From: Stercorarius parasiticus
Taxonomy: Eukaryota > Chordata > Aves > Charadriiformes > Stercorariidae
Length of the DNA stretch: 64,000 nucleotides
Reading direction: 5' to 3'
Assembly (NCBI GenBank): GCA_013396915.1
Contig: VWZL01000728.1
Span: 496,001-560,000, forward strand
Every line of letters begins with the position of its first letter. Position 1 is the stretch's first letter. The notes beneath the pieces were generated by a model. That model did not search any database. It was not told the DNA's origin and saw nothing but the letters and a program-made list of their open reading frames with translations. Below, piece after piece: positions 35,259-47,855 of this stretch. A program made the position numbers and the translations under genes.

Positions 35259-35637
35259 TTTCAGTTGAAAGGATCTAGAACGAACATCTAGTCCAGCTGC
35301 CTGACCAACTCAGGGCTGACCAAAAGTTAAAGCACGTTATTAAGGGCATTGTCCAAATGCCTCTTAAACACTGACAGGCATGGGACATCGACCACCTCTC
35401 TAGGAAGCCTGTTAACAGTGTTTTACTATCTTCTCAGTAAAGAAAAGTTTCCAAATGTCAAGTCTGAACCTCCCCTGGTGCAGCTTTGAATCACTGCCAC
35501 ACATCCTGTCACAGGATACTAGGGAGAAGAGATCAGTACCTCCCTCTCCACTTGCCTTCCTCAGGGAGCTGTAGAGAGCAATGAGAGCGCCTCTCGGCTT
35601 TCTTTTCTCCAAACTAGACAAACACAGTGTCTTCAGC
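35259..35637 (-). mobile_element. CR1 LINE 3'-end insertion
   Basis: On the plus strand the order TTTCAGTTGAAAGGATCTAG, ATCTAGTCCAGCTGCCTGACCA, GACCAAAAGTTAAAGC, TTGTCCAAATGCCTCTTAAACACTGACAGGC, GACCACCTCTCTAGGAAGCCTGTT, TCTGAACCTCCCCTGGTGCAGC, AGGGAGAAGAGATCAG, GAGCTGTAGAGAGCAATGAGA, CTCCAAACTAGACAAAC is the antisense of the CR1 3' region (end of ORF2 plus 3' UTR). About 380 bp, 5'-truncated as usual for CR1, moderately diverged. The 3' tail has turned into the AATAG array next to it. Confidence 0.9.
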
Positions 35638-38600
35638 ATGTATATACAAGCAATATAAGGGAAAAAAAAAAGGGAAGATGCAGCAATATGATTCACTTAT
35701 GAAAATTGTACTTAATGCCCAGGAGACTGTTGAGTATGTTCACCTTACACTCCTTGTAGAGGTAATGAAGAGAGATAGGTACAGAGGCTCCAGAGGCTAA
35801 TTTAGTCCATTGCTCTGTTATAAAGTAATAAGGCTTCATCAGGTAAGGAGAATTCTGGGCCCTCAAGTTGCCAATAATCTTTAAATGAGCACCTGAACTC
35901 CCTCTGCAGCTTGAGATACACAAAATTTTTCTTCAGCTCCTATCCAAAATGTTTGCATGTTGTGTTACACAACTTCCTGGAGGAATATTCCTGCCACTGT
36001 TTCTGCCAAAAAGAATCAGGCAAAAATAGCCTTCAGACTGTTAACTTGCTTCGGGATTTTTTTATGTTTTCAGGGGAAAAAAATTCATGGCAGTTCCTAC
36101 ATTCAGAATTCTGGTGAGCTTTGAAATATACTTAGATTCTATTTTAAAATGTATTTAATCCACCAGAACTCAAACTGAAACACAGTGGGCTGCTCTGCGT
36201 AGAAAGATTTTGTTTTGCATTCCTGACTTAAAACTAAAACAAATATCATTTTAGATTAACCTCAGATTCAATAGATTCAATTCTGACCCATGAAGAAAGC
36301 AAAATACAGCTATTTAAAGAAAAGCAACCAAAAAATCCTTCTCCCCAGTTTTTTATATAGTTTAAATGCCACATGTTCTTTTACCTGCTAAATCCCTTTC
36401 TTCCACCTGAAAAAGGCTGCCTGGGTAAGCTGTGGTGTTCATAACCTACACTGCAGCAGAAGGAAATGCCTATGCTCCCAAACCAGCACAGTACGCATGG
36501 GAAGTTGGAAACGGCTTGGCAATGACATTCAAAGTACAACATTTCTATTTTGAAAAGTCCCTCATTCCCACATCTGGCATAGTTTCACCTGGAAGATGTT
36601 GAGTGAAATCCTGGACCCGCTGCAGCAGCCAGGCGTTAAGGACCTAATTTGCGTAGGTGTTTTAGAAAATCTCTAAGCATCTACCTGCAGCATTACATAG
36701 CTAAATAGCTTTAAAAATCTGGGCTGTGGAGACTACTGAAGCAACTATGCAAGGTCCAGTGGTATTAGTTGTTCTTTGATCAGTGAGGACTGCAGGACTC
36801 AGCTTGCGCAGAACAAGCAATTGCCCATGATGTGCATCATTGCAGAAGAGGATCCCAAAAGCAGAGAAATGCTGCTTCTCTTCTGGCCACCATGACCTTC
36901 TTTTGCCAGTTTGACTGTGAAATATATACGGAAAATATTGTTTCACACAAAACATATGTCTTAAGTACCTATGAAGAGTAAATCATCTCTTTTAACTGAA
37001 AAGTTTTAAGGACTAGCACTAGGAGAAGAAACCGTGGGACCGTGACATTACAGCCATGGTTCCATTAAAAGAGAGGGAAACGCATTACATTTTATAGACT
37101 TACAAGTGTTTGGACATTCATTGATTAACAAATGAACTGGAGCTGCACTTAGATGCCCATGGAGATAAGTGCCGCATAAATGGGAAAGAAAAGAGAGCTC
37201 TAAGCTGTATGAAGTCAGGCTTTTGCCTTGCTTCTTGCTTCTCGCTTCTCGCTGCTGGTCCATGCATATGGATGTATGTCTGAAGGTACTGCTGGACATT
37301 GCTGAGAGCAAGTAAATGTTAAAGGAACAGAAACAATTTCCTAAGCGAGCCTAGGACAGGGGTAGTGAGTCACCTGCTTTTGCAGCTTTTGCTCAAAAAA
37401 CAAGGGAGAACCTTTTAGAATTAAAGTGCATGTGGGAGACGTTCCTAGGACTAGTAACGTTAAGGTAGTCTAAGTGGATGCCATTTGTAGAATAATTCTA
37501 TTTTTTACCTGAAAATTCAAATTAAAGTAAAAATTAGAGGTTACCAGATTCATATTAATTACAGTGAATTGCTTTGTTAAGAAAGTAAATACTTTAAAAG
37601 GGACATTTAAAGAAGTCAAAACATCTCAGTGATCATTTAACAGCATTTTCTTCTATTTTTTCTGTTTAGACTGTAATTTTTTAACATTATACTTTCATTT
37701 TGTTTCCTTTGATTTTAATATCAAAAAAAGAAAAAGAGCTGAAAACCTTATCTCTGGTCTAAGAAAGCACTTAGCCCAACTCCGTATGAAAGTATGCGTG
37801 TATACGTATAACCTTTTAATTCAAGGTAAATTTAAAAACTCCCACAGAAATAGTGTTTCTAGTTGGCCAGCAAAAATAAATCTTTCTTTTCTTCAATTTT
37901 ATTCATCTTCTCAATCTGAAAGTCAGTTATTTGTACAGGTATCATTTTCACTGAGAAGATGGGAAACTGTTCTCTAAAACCTTAGTCCATTGTTAGAAAA
38001 TAAGGCCAAGAGATATGTGAATTTATTTAGCTGGAAACTAAATTAAACACTTTTCCTGCAACAATAATGGCTATGAAATTTATCCATCCCATTGTTACAT
38101 CTGCTTTCCCTCTTTAAACTACTGACAATGACCTTTGGAATCAAATTTCTGCTTGATTTAGGAGGGCTGAATTGAACCGAATGGCAATTTTCCTCTACTC
38201 CCAAGCACGTTGATCATACCCAGTGTAATGTTCCGAGCGGCAACTTGTTCTTGTTGTCAGGGTGAGATCCCCTGTAATTCAGTACCATAGCAGTATTTCA
38301 GGTACATGGTGAGCTCATTCCAGCTCTTCGTCCATTAAAGTCAATAGATATACTTAATACTGAGGTCAGATCCGGGATCTCAGTCCCTATATTATCTGTC
38401 TTTCTGCTAGTGAAAGGACTGGATATTACTTTCTATATCCTGAGTATACCAGCTCTAGTCCTGTAAATAGGAATACATTTGACTGTATCCCCTCTGGTAT
38501 AAAGCACACACCATCATTACCCTGCAGTAGGCACAATGAAGCCTAATTTGAAAGTTATGGTCAAAAGTAACAAACGGCCATCGAAACACAGAACTGCATG

Positions 38601-41474
38601 CTGCTTCCTAAGTAGCACAATCCTCTAAAATGAACAAAAGATCAGCAAAAATGGCCATAATAGTTGAAATTCAACTGATAATTGAAGGTTTATATTTTCT
38701 ATTTATTTATTTGTTTTTAAAAATAAGCAGCTCTGTCATAATTCATTAGTACCATAATCTAGATTGTGCTAGTTTTCACATGAGAAATACCAGGATGAGA
38801 AATCATAAATGGACGTGATTTTTCTTCCTGTGGAGTTCAGAATGTTAATTTATATCCAAAGAAGATGACTTAGGAACAGATATCCCCTCTTTCAGTTTTT
38901 CTACAGGTATATTAATAAAAAGAGAGTAACTTCCTTGCTTAGTTGATTCAGAGCGAGTGCACTTCTGTGGCAGAAGCAAATACCTAGGACACTTGGGGGT
39001 GTTTGGGGCCTTTCTGGAGGCACATTCACATCCTGAATAAGGCACACAATAGTTACATCCTTCAGTTGCCATATATAGTGATGAAATAATCACGCCTACT
39101 CCAAAAAGGAGCACACAGATGTGCTGTACTTTATAAAGTCAGAGGAAGAAAATATGTTACAGCATACAAGCAAGAGACTGAATATCAAAACCAGGTTACA
39201 ACGCCTTTTGCTGGTTAGGCTTTGATCAGACATGGAGGATGGGGAGAAGCTAACCTATGAAATGACACATTTCCTGTCAAGCCAAGTTTTTCCACAGTGT
39301 AGACGCTTCAAACAGATCATCTGTCCAGGGTGGAGATCTTGGTGGCAGGCTCTAAAATCTTCCTCTCTTTTTTTCATATCTATGAACAGTTATACTCAGA
39401 AGAGAAAAAGTATCACCACCCATGACATGCCATCTTATGCTATGCAGGATCTAAGTTGAGCTGTCTGATGCTCGACCTACCATGTCAGTTCAAGCCAGGA
39501 GAAGGCAGCACTTCCACTGGAAAAGGCAGTTCCCACCTTTCTCCCAACTCTGGCTTCTCACTCCTGCTCCACGCATGGTCCTTGTCTCTACAGCTCTACA
39601 AGGATTTGGGTGACTGTGCTGTGAATCAGTGAGGCACTGAACAGGTGAAAAATGATTTTAGAAAAATCTTATTTCCCTGTCCCCAGCTTAGTTTTCTGCC
39701 AATTTCTTAAGCTGAATTTATTCACAAGGAGTTAGAGTTTGTGTAATCATACAGTAGGAAATTTGGTGAAAGAAAGAGAGAAAAAATGGGAGAAGCATCA
39801 CATCTTAAGAAAGTTAAGATCCCTCTTGATATTCCTACCTTTCAGATTTGTAATTCAGCCCTCCCAGTTTGGTGTGATGAATCTGAACTTCAATATCCAT
39901 ACAAAGACATTTTCTTCTCCTTGAACATTTGTAAAGGCTACAAAAGCTATTGTCCATGCCTATGGATGGGCAGTGTGTACAGATGGAACATAGTTTATGA
40001 GACGCACACAGAGACATAAATGTTACGCGAGGAACAACACTGAACATGTTGTTCTCTTCAGCTCCCAATTTGGCCCAAGAAACAATTTTTTTTTTCACCA
40101 GATGCACCTTGCAAAACACTGCAACTGGCAGTTCATCCTTATGAACCGCTACCAGAAGCTGAGACAGACACAATGTGAATGACACAAACGCACTATGTGA
40201 CTTATACATAGCCATCAGATTGCAGAATGCTGATGGGAAGGAGGGGCTGCCATCTCCATACTTCCCTAATTAAATTAATTAAATTTGTTGGCCTACCTGG
40301 AGCCTAAAATGGGTCAGACTTACAAGTTTTATTCTCTGAAGATTTATTGAAGAGGGTACAAATACTAATAGGCAACCCTTCCCACTGAGCACTTCATATA
40401 TTGTCTGTATATGCAGGAGTTGGAGAAGCAAGCGGAAAAAAAATTCTCACTGCTTCCTAGGAAACATTTGTGTTCTTTGACTTTGCTTTTACTTCATGTC
40501 TTTCTTTCTTTTTCTTTTTTCTTGAACATCTAAAAATGTTTCACACATCCATTTTGCACATTTGCATGTTAGAGGGGCATGGAACACAATGTAAAGTAAA
40601 ACCTTACCTTTGTTTTTGAGAGAGGTGATCTGTGGGTGATACACTTAAGCATGTAAAAGCACCTATCATGTTACGTATTTATGATTTTAGCGCACGCATG
40701 CCATTAATGCAATATCAGCTTTGTATTCCTTCAGGAATACAGGATATGCTATGCATCCTGCTTCCATCACTTTCCCAATCAAAGGAAAATGACTTATACT
40801 TTCATACCCACATTTCTACCCAATTAGTGAATGAACAGTGAGATTCTTTCCTTTCTGATTTATGCATTAATCATCTAATACTCTGAAGCATGAGATTTGA
40901 TTCACCAGGCGAAGACCTGTCTGCACTATACAAGTCTATTTAAGTAAAATCCCCTACTCTCTCCAAGCTCATAACTTCATTGCTGAAGTCTTTTCCCAGC
41001 AAGAAATCTCTTGTTCACACCCTGTGTAAACAAACATTTCTAAGAAGACTCAATATACCTTTTCCATTCTCTGAGAAGTGTCCATGTGGCTTATCAACAC
41101 ACGTCCTTTTCACTGTTAGGTTGGAAAGTGTGCTGGAAACATGACACCATAGAACAGGGATACAGAATACTCCTGACCATGGAAGAGGGTCAGGTTCTTT
41201 GAAGGAATGAGATACCACACTGGGAGGAAGCTAGAACTTTTTCTAGTCTTCTATAAAAACATTGATTAATACTGGAATCCAGTTATATAGCTTACACATG
41301 CAGCAAAAATTGTTACTTCTCCAATCATGGACCCTTCATTCTTCTGTTAACATCTTCTGTGTTCAGGATCCTGTGCTATAATGTGAATTTGTCCATTCAC
41401 ATCATAATTGCATCCAGACCTATCCTTACCTTGAAGCTTTTACAGTTAAAAGAAATGATAATGAAAGGCTGGGG
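35638..41474. other. Long non-coding stretch, no recognised gene
   Basis: The minus frame 39835-40215 (126 codons) and two overlapping plus frames there show no family resemblance. A heptamer run CTTCTTG-CTTCTCG-CTTCTCG-CTGCTGG is at 37231-37258. AATTAAATTAATTAAATT lies near 40268. Nothing else recognised. Confidence 0.5.
37231..37258. repeat. Short heptanucleotide repeat (CTTCTYG)n
   Basis: Four consecutive 7-base units, each one or two substitutions from the next. Too short to be a minisatellite; included as a visible local duplication. Confidence 0.6.
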
Positions 41475-41675
41475 AAAGGAAGTGCCTTTGTCCCCATTTT
41501 ACAGACAGAGAACTGAAAGAAAGTAAACCTACCTCATCCGCATCTAACTGAAGTCAGTCTTGCAGTCAATATGTGGTTAGGTTGCAGTCCTGAAATATAT
41601 TAAAAGACTTTACTAAGGTCGTACAGACAGTCTCTGGAAGACCCCTAGTCTTCTACATCCTCTTATAATGGTCCA
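41475..41675 (-). repeat. MIR-like SINE relic, antisense, interrupted
   Basis: TGTCCCCATTTTACAGACAG and AGAACTGAAAGAAAGTAAACC (41489-41528) match the antisense MIR core ('tatccccattttacagatgaggaaactgaggcacagagaggttaa'). A second matching piece, TTACTAAGGTCGTACAGACAGTCTCTGGAAGACC (about 41611-41644), resembles the following 'ttgcccaaggtcacacagctagtaagtggcagagcc'. About 80 unrelated bases separate them, so the relic has an insertion or rapid divergence in the middle. Confidence 0.55.
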
Positions 41676-43364
41676 GTGGAAGAACACCCTTCCTTTCCCC
41701 TGCTTATATTGTTCAGTGGGGTAAACCATCTTCAGACAAGTCACTGTGTCCTCTGGGCATCACTAAGACTTGTAAGTGTATGCTGACCTAGACCTATCTC
41801 ACAACAGCACAAAAAGAACACTTAGTAGTTTTATCAACTTCCTCATTGTTGATATGTCAGGGCAGTGATACAGATTCATTGCTGCTTGTCAGCTGTCTGG
41901 CATCTGCTGACAATGTCTGCGGGAAAAATGAGTGCTTATATTTAAATATCTGTCAGCAAATATGACAAAAGACATGAATACTTCTCTGGGATTTGCAATG
42001 ACCTTTTCATTTGCCTTGAAGAGTTGGCTTCCTCTGATCAAGAAACTAATTAGATTGCTGAAACTTGATGTACATCTCTATCACCGCACTGTGGAAATCC
42101 ATTTCTCCATTTGACAGTGACTCTGCAGGGTACCTCCATTCTTCCTAGAAGCCTGTGGCTACAAATAGTTACACTTTCTCCATAGCCGAGGCCTGGGCTT
42201 CATACCTGTGAAGGTGATGGCAGACTGACAAACCTTGGTTCTAAGCAATTGCAATGTTTGGCAAAGCTGAATTAGCTTGGAAGCTCATCACCTCAAGTTT
42301 CCACAGTCCACTGGTACAGTCCTGTGATGGACCCCAAGCTGACAGCTATTTAAAGTGGGCTGAAGGAGTTAAAAGCAGTCACAGCTTTCCATATACGAAG
42401 AAGATGATGTTTTCTGACACTGACACAGAGCACACGTGCAACTGAATTTTCATAAGATGGGAAGGGTGCATCTAGAAACAAGCTGGTAAAATGGATCTTT
42501 CAGTGACCCCAGCAACCAGCAGTGGTGGTGAGGATGAAGCTACTGTCTTTGCAGTGTCACATAAACGAGCAATAGGACAATGGCATGGCCTATTGTCTCA
42601 GTGGATTATTTGCTATTCAAGTTCATGATTTGCTGAAGACAATTGGTAAACTAAGGGGGTGCCAGGAGCGCACACACAGAAGCTTCAGGTGGAGTTATCT
42701 CACTTTGTAGATTAAAGCTGTATCTGTTCACCACAGCATGTGCCTGGGAGGAGCTCTTTCTTCTGGAATAATCTGTCTCTAGTAATAGTCAGACATCTCA
42801 CAACAGACACACTAGATAAATACGCCTCTAGATCAAGAGTAGGTTCTTTCTGGAAGTTCTTTGTTTGCTGCAGATCTCACAGTCAAGGGGATCACTAAGG
42901 TCTTCAGTTTGGGCTTCTCCATAACACAGGCAAGCTTCAAACATATGCACCTTGTTTATTAACAGTTAAAATTCTTTACTTTCTTTAAGACACTTTTCTC
43001 CCTTTTTGCAGGCTTCACACTTCTAAAAGACAAATACACAAATGAGTAGGTCATACTGTCCTGAACCCTGCTGCTATTCCAGGGAGGGAATAATTCAGAA
43101 AACCATGTCTGAATGCAGCTTAGATTGTTTTAACTTTAAATTCTTAAATTAAACCCTGTGCCTGAATGCTACTTTGTTAGCAGTATCACTCTGTTCCCAG
43201 TGATAATGGACTTCCATTCACCCCATCAGGCCATATGACCTCTTCTTATGACTGGGGTTTTGCTGAGAGAACGAAGGTGTCTCCCCCCACTGCGTGCTCA
43301 GTGTCTGTATGCGAGCCCCCCTCCCCTTGCTTCACACCCAAGTGTGAGCATGATGGAGACTTAC
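41676..43364. other. Non-coding stretch, nothing recognised
   Basis: Unique sequence without classified repeats or plausible exons. Short frames only. Confidence 0.5.
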
Positions 43365-43375
43365 ATGGATGGATG

Positions 43376-43409
<34 letters not shown>
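43365..43409 (+). repeat. Compound microsatellite (GGAT)n(GATA)n(GACA)n
   Basis: Three GGAT-type units, four GATA units and five GACA units follow one another with no spacer, and each motif differs from the next by one base. Diverged GATA-like units trail on to about 43428. Probably polymorphic. Confidence 0.95.
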
Positions 43410-46289
43410 ATGACTGATACATAGATACTCTCTCTCATGCTTCAAAAACCTTCATCTTCTCAGATGAGAAAGTATTCCTCACTGTCTAGGAGGAGGAGAA
43501 AAAGTACTTTGTGAAAGACTTCAAAAGGAGATCTCTGTTTCGAGAATGACTTAGTCTAATCTTTCAGTGTTTTATAACTTATCTGTAGATTTAAAGGACT
43601 AAAAATTATTATTCCATGGGAAATTAGACCTAAATTACATGCCAGTGGAAATCAGTATGCAACCAGCCTTAACTATAATGCTTCTTACATGCTCCAATAT
43701 TGTTTATACTCCATATAGGTACTTAATTTCATCCTTATCCTCTTTTAACAGAGACATTGTCCCCACTGTTAGCTGATACTGTAAATAGAAAAAAAATTGG
43801 AACTTCTCATTAAAATGTTTTCGGTTTGGCTTAGTTCAATTTTGTATGTTTTCTTGTTTTATTTCTTTTTTCTCCTTTCTCTGTAAAGTGTGTTCTGGTT
43901 TATGGAGAAAAAAGTTAACTTTCTGAAGTTGAGATACTCTTTATATGCCTGAATTTTAATATTACTCTAAACTTCTTTTACTTCTGCATTTCCCTTTACT
44001 TGGTAGATGGAAGGGAGGGAAGTGAAGGGGGAGGAGAAGTAAAAATACTCCAAAATATCCCCAGGAAACAAACATGTCTGTTCTCTGAAACTTTAAATCC
44101 TTTAAAAATATTTTTGGTAATAGTTTCTAATGTACAAAAGCTATTTTCATTATCACCTATCAAACCACCTCATCAGTTGCAGAAGCTATTGACTATTTTC
44201 CAGGGCAGCTCTGATTCAGAAGTCCCCAAGCCATCAATTCTAAGGCCTGCGGGATGTTTTCATGCCAGTATATACCACAGAGCCCTCAAATTTTCTGAGG
44301 TCATTACACTAGTTTTGTAAATACAAAAACACCGCCATACTGGCATTCCTAATCTGGATGTGCCGAATAGCCCAGTCCTCTCTCACGAACCATGAACAGA
44401 ACCAGCTGCTCCCAATAGCAAAAGCAAAAACTCAGCTTCTGAAATAACCTACCCAGGATGAATGCTCCTGCCTAGCCACCATTAATTAGTTAATCTACTG
44501 TAACAATTTTAAAAAGCACATGATGAAGAACGGTCCAAACGACTTTAAGAATGCTGCATCACTGAAAGGTCTCATTTAGTCAGCTGCTGAGCAACAGAGG
44601 TGATCAGCGAAAGCACCACAAATGCATGAATTCACAGTGCAATACAATACTGCAGTTAATTTTCTTTCCTATAAAGTCTTGCTGGATCACCTTGACAAGC
44701 AAGATGTGTCAGACCAGAAAATGGCCATGGTATCATTGCCCAAAGGAATAGACACGTCTATTTTGTTATGATCATATTCTAATAATTTCACAATAGTCAT
44801 AAAGCTGAGCATAGGGATCTTTGATAGATGGGTTTAATGGACTGACACTGATCAAAGAAAGAATGGCAGTTACGTATCATGAGCGTGGGTCTAACTAAAT
44901 TCATTACATGATGCAATAGTCTCACAAGTCAGACATTCCATCAAACAAGTGACTTAAAACCAGGCTGGAGAGAAGCATTGAACTATTCAAATGCTCTACT
45001 GATGAGTGAATAGATGCACAGGAATGGAAGGAAATACCCAGGTTATTCAGTGCATCCAGCACTTCATTTGTGGGCAACAGGCATTTTGGGTGGGAATCAA
45101 CTCCAGATGAAGGCGTTTAAATAGAGATATCTACATCTAGGTGCCTACACTGAGGCCAGGTGTTTAAATAGCTGCTGCAGTCAGTGGAGCTTCGGGTTTC
45201 CCTAAAGCAGACAGTGGCTGATGAGCTGAATGAACAGCTCTCCAGCCTCCATGAAAAGTTCTTTATTGACTATCCGGGCAGGTAAGACATCAGCTCACAC
45301 TTAACATGTAGGATAAAGTTCTTAATCCTCAACTGAATTCCAGCTCTTTCCTAAGAGGAACTGTCACTCTGTGAAGATCATTGAACAACCAGTAAAACAA
45401 ACACCATATGCTCCTGTAAATCTGTAAAAGACATGTGCTTTACAAGGAGAGTAATGCTTCAGTTTAGTGTCCTAAATTGAATGCATGTAGAGCCATTTGA
45501 GATGTCCTGGGCTATCCAATGCACACACACAGGTTTGGCAGATGTGACACGGGACTCACAGAAGAGCAGTGACAATTAGCTGGGGAACAGGCATGATACC
45601 CAAGGGCACCAGATTCCTATGCTTAGACAACAAAATTGATCTCTCAGTGACCACCTGAGCAAGAACTGAGCTCCAAATTTCTTTATATGGTGTCTAGAAC
45701 AGCAGGGTTCTCTGAGCATTGTAACCTGCAACAGTTATTGGCAGAAGTGCCTCTTCTGGTTTCCGTACTGTCAGAGCACAGTCCTTCCCATGGTACATCA
45801 TGTCCAAGCTGGTAAGGATGAGGATCCTTGATTTCCACAAGTAATCTCAGTTTAACATCTAGGAAGTGTGGATATGGAATCTCTTCGATGCTGCTTTTTG
45901 GTCTTTTAAAATATGGTTTAGGTCAACTTATACCAGCCCTTTCTCAGGTGAAAATCAAAAAGGCAAAGAGGAAAATCAAAAGGGAAACAAAAGTACGCAT
46001 GGCTGAATTACCGTGTTCCACTTTCAGATTTCTTGATCAAAGGTTTGTTACCTAGTTTCATTCCAGATCTCAGCAGACACATGTTTGATTAAAATCATTA
46101 CTGATAGATGAAAAAAAACCCCATCTTTTCAAATCCAGAAAGAAAAGCAGGAGTCCATTTGTAAAGTCCAGTAAGCCAGAAGAAAGTATGGTGCAGAATT
46201 GGAAAGGCAGATCTCCACCTGATCTTTTAGTTTCATTTCCCAGTATGGGATACTGCTGTCTTTTATTAATGCTTAATTCATGTGTTGGT
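43410..46289. other. Non-coding stretch, no recognised gene
   Basis: The 106-codon plus frame at 44000-44320 has no recognisable domain. 45090-45190 contains GTTTAAATAG twice, about 42 bases apart, with TAGAGATATCTACATCTAGGTGCC between them; this has the texture of an old unclassified repeat but I cannot name it. Confidence 0.45.
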
Positions 46290-46960
46290 AAGGAATTATT
46301 CTTTGTATTTCAGGTAAGGGAAACACAGTAAGTTTAATCTATTCAGACTTCAGAACTGTGTTTGATATGGTGCAGCATGGGAATATAGTAGTTACATTGC
46401 AGAAAATCTTTATTAGTAGAATAACTACAAGGCAAGTCATGATTAGAGAAGAGATTACAACAGCATGTGCTAAAATGAGAAATATTTAGCTGAAGGGAAG
46501 TTATTTGCAGAATTCCCAGAACTGGCATCAGGATGGTATTTCTTCAGAAATTTAACATAAAAAGACTGTGATAATGAAATTTGCTATGACACAGAGTTAG
46601 AGGCACTAGACAAAATTAAATAAAATCTGTATATTACATAGTATGAATGAGATGACATTAAAGTCTGCGTTAATTGAAATCAGATGACTCAAGTTCAAGT
46701 ATGTGTTCCCAGAAACTATACTCAATGTACATTATAGAATATGTCATATTTATTCTCAAATCCTCATTAAGAAATGACAGAGGAAAAGTACTATTTAGGC
46801 AAATGAGTCAACAATAGGATGATCAAGAGCCACTGAGCTGATGTGACCAAGAAAAAGATAAATATTAATTTGGGTATATAAAGTGAGATTTGTCCAGGAG
46901 AAACACAGGGAAGTATTTAATATCTATCTTAGGAAAAGACAGTGGACAAACCACATGGGC
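46290..46960 (+). mobile_element. Ancient CR1 LINE fragment, ORF2 reverse-transcriptase region
   Basis: At 46332-46379 the plus strand reads SLIYSDFRTVFDMVQH, which fits reverse-transcriptase motif A of the CR1 group (D-F-x-x-A-F-D-x-V-x-H) with both key aspartates present. Near 46576-46612 ATGAAATTTGCTATGACACAGAGTTAG matches the catalytic-box region, with one base lost so that the second key block is out of frame. Around 46850-46920 TGACCAAGAAAAAGATAAATATTA and GAGATTTGTCCAGGAGAAACACAGGGAAGTATTTAATA match the downstream CR1 region. It is heavily decayed with stops throughout. The 3' boundary is uncertain and might reach about 47140. Confidence 0.75.
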
Positions 46961-47165
46961 TAATGTCAGCTGTATCCCAGAAACCTCATTCGCGCTCGAC
47001 TACAGATACGGAAGGGAGATGGGAATGAGCAGATGAAGGCAGAAGCAGTTATAAGAGAGGAGGTTATAAAGGCAGTGGAGAGACTAAGTTCGCTTTGCTT
47101 CATCTGGTGGAACAAAGTCCAAGAGGAAGTAGAATAATTCCTCTGAGATGAACACCTGGGAACAA

Positions 47166-47450
47166 TCATAGACTCATTTGTTGGAAGGCATCGCTGGGGG
47201 TCCTCTTGTCCAGCCCCAGCTTACATCAGTAGTGTCACCATCAGCAGCTCAGGTCAACCATGGCTCTGTACAAACAAGTCTTAAAAAACTTCTAGGATGG
47301 GGATGCCACACCTCTGGTGGTCATTGCCAATACACTCAGGGAAGTACTTTCCTAATGTCCAACCTGAACCTCTCCAGATGCAGTTTGTGACCATTTCCCA
47401 TTGTTATGTTCTCTGGCAGTACCAAGAGCATTTACAGATCACCTCTTTCT
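47166..47450 (-). mobile_element. CR1 LINE 3'-end fragment
   Basis: ATCATAGACTCATTTGTTGGAAGGC, CTTGTCCAGCCCCAGC, CCATGGCTCTGTACAAACAAGTCTT, GGATGGGGATGCCACACCTC, TTCCTAATGTCCAACCTGAACCTCTCCAGATGCAGTTTG, CCATTTCCCATTGTTATG follow the antisense CR1 3' region in order. One degenerate CATAGACT copy of the terminal octamer remains at 47168. It is about 285 bp and lies in the opposite orientation directly beside the older CR1 fragment. Confidence 0.85.
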
Positions 47451-47855
47451 CAGAAAAAGAATAAATATTTCCACTAAAGATGTGGTCCTCAACAGTTACT
47501 GGACAGAACTCAAAATTAGAGGAACCTTTTCTGTGTTACTGGACAGTACAGTGTTACTGCTCTGGAGCAGATTTTGGTGATGGAGACTGAGAATCAGAGG
47601 AAGGTAATACAGCCAGTCAACTTTAAGGTGAAGCTTTAATAAATTTCTGAATGGGAATCAGTTACCTCTTAGTTAAGATGTGGAAGAGTCTTGGGTTCTG
47701 TGATGTCTTTCCAGCTCTCTGTTCTGCAGTCACAAGTTTCTTCTCTAATTTTCTGCATCTAATAGAGTAAGGACTTTGCAAATGTTTGCACCTTTCCCAT
47801 TAGGTGCAACAGGAAATGGTTATATTGCCAATTATTGTTAGTAATTTTACACAGT
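47451..47855. other. Non-coding stretch, nothing recognised
   Basis: Unique sequence. The short block around 47520-47560 contains GTGTTACTGGACAGTACAGTGTTACTG, a local duplication of GTGTTACTG. Confidence 0.5.

Noticed and set aside
39835..40215. 126-codon minus-strand frame with overlapping plus frames
   Set aside because: Several frames are open at once, which points to chance lack of stops, and no domain is recognisable.
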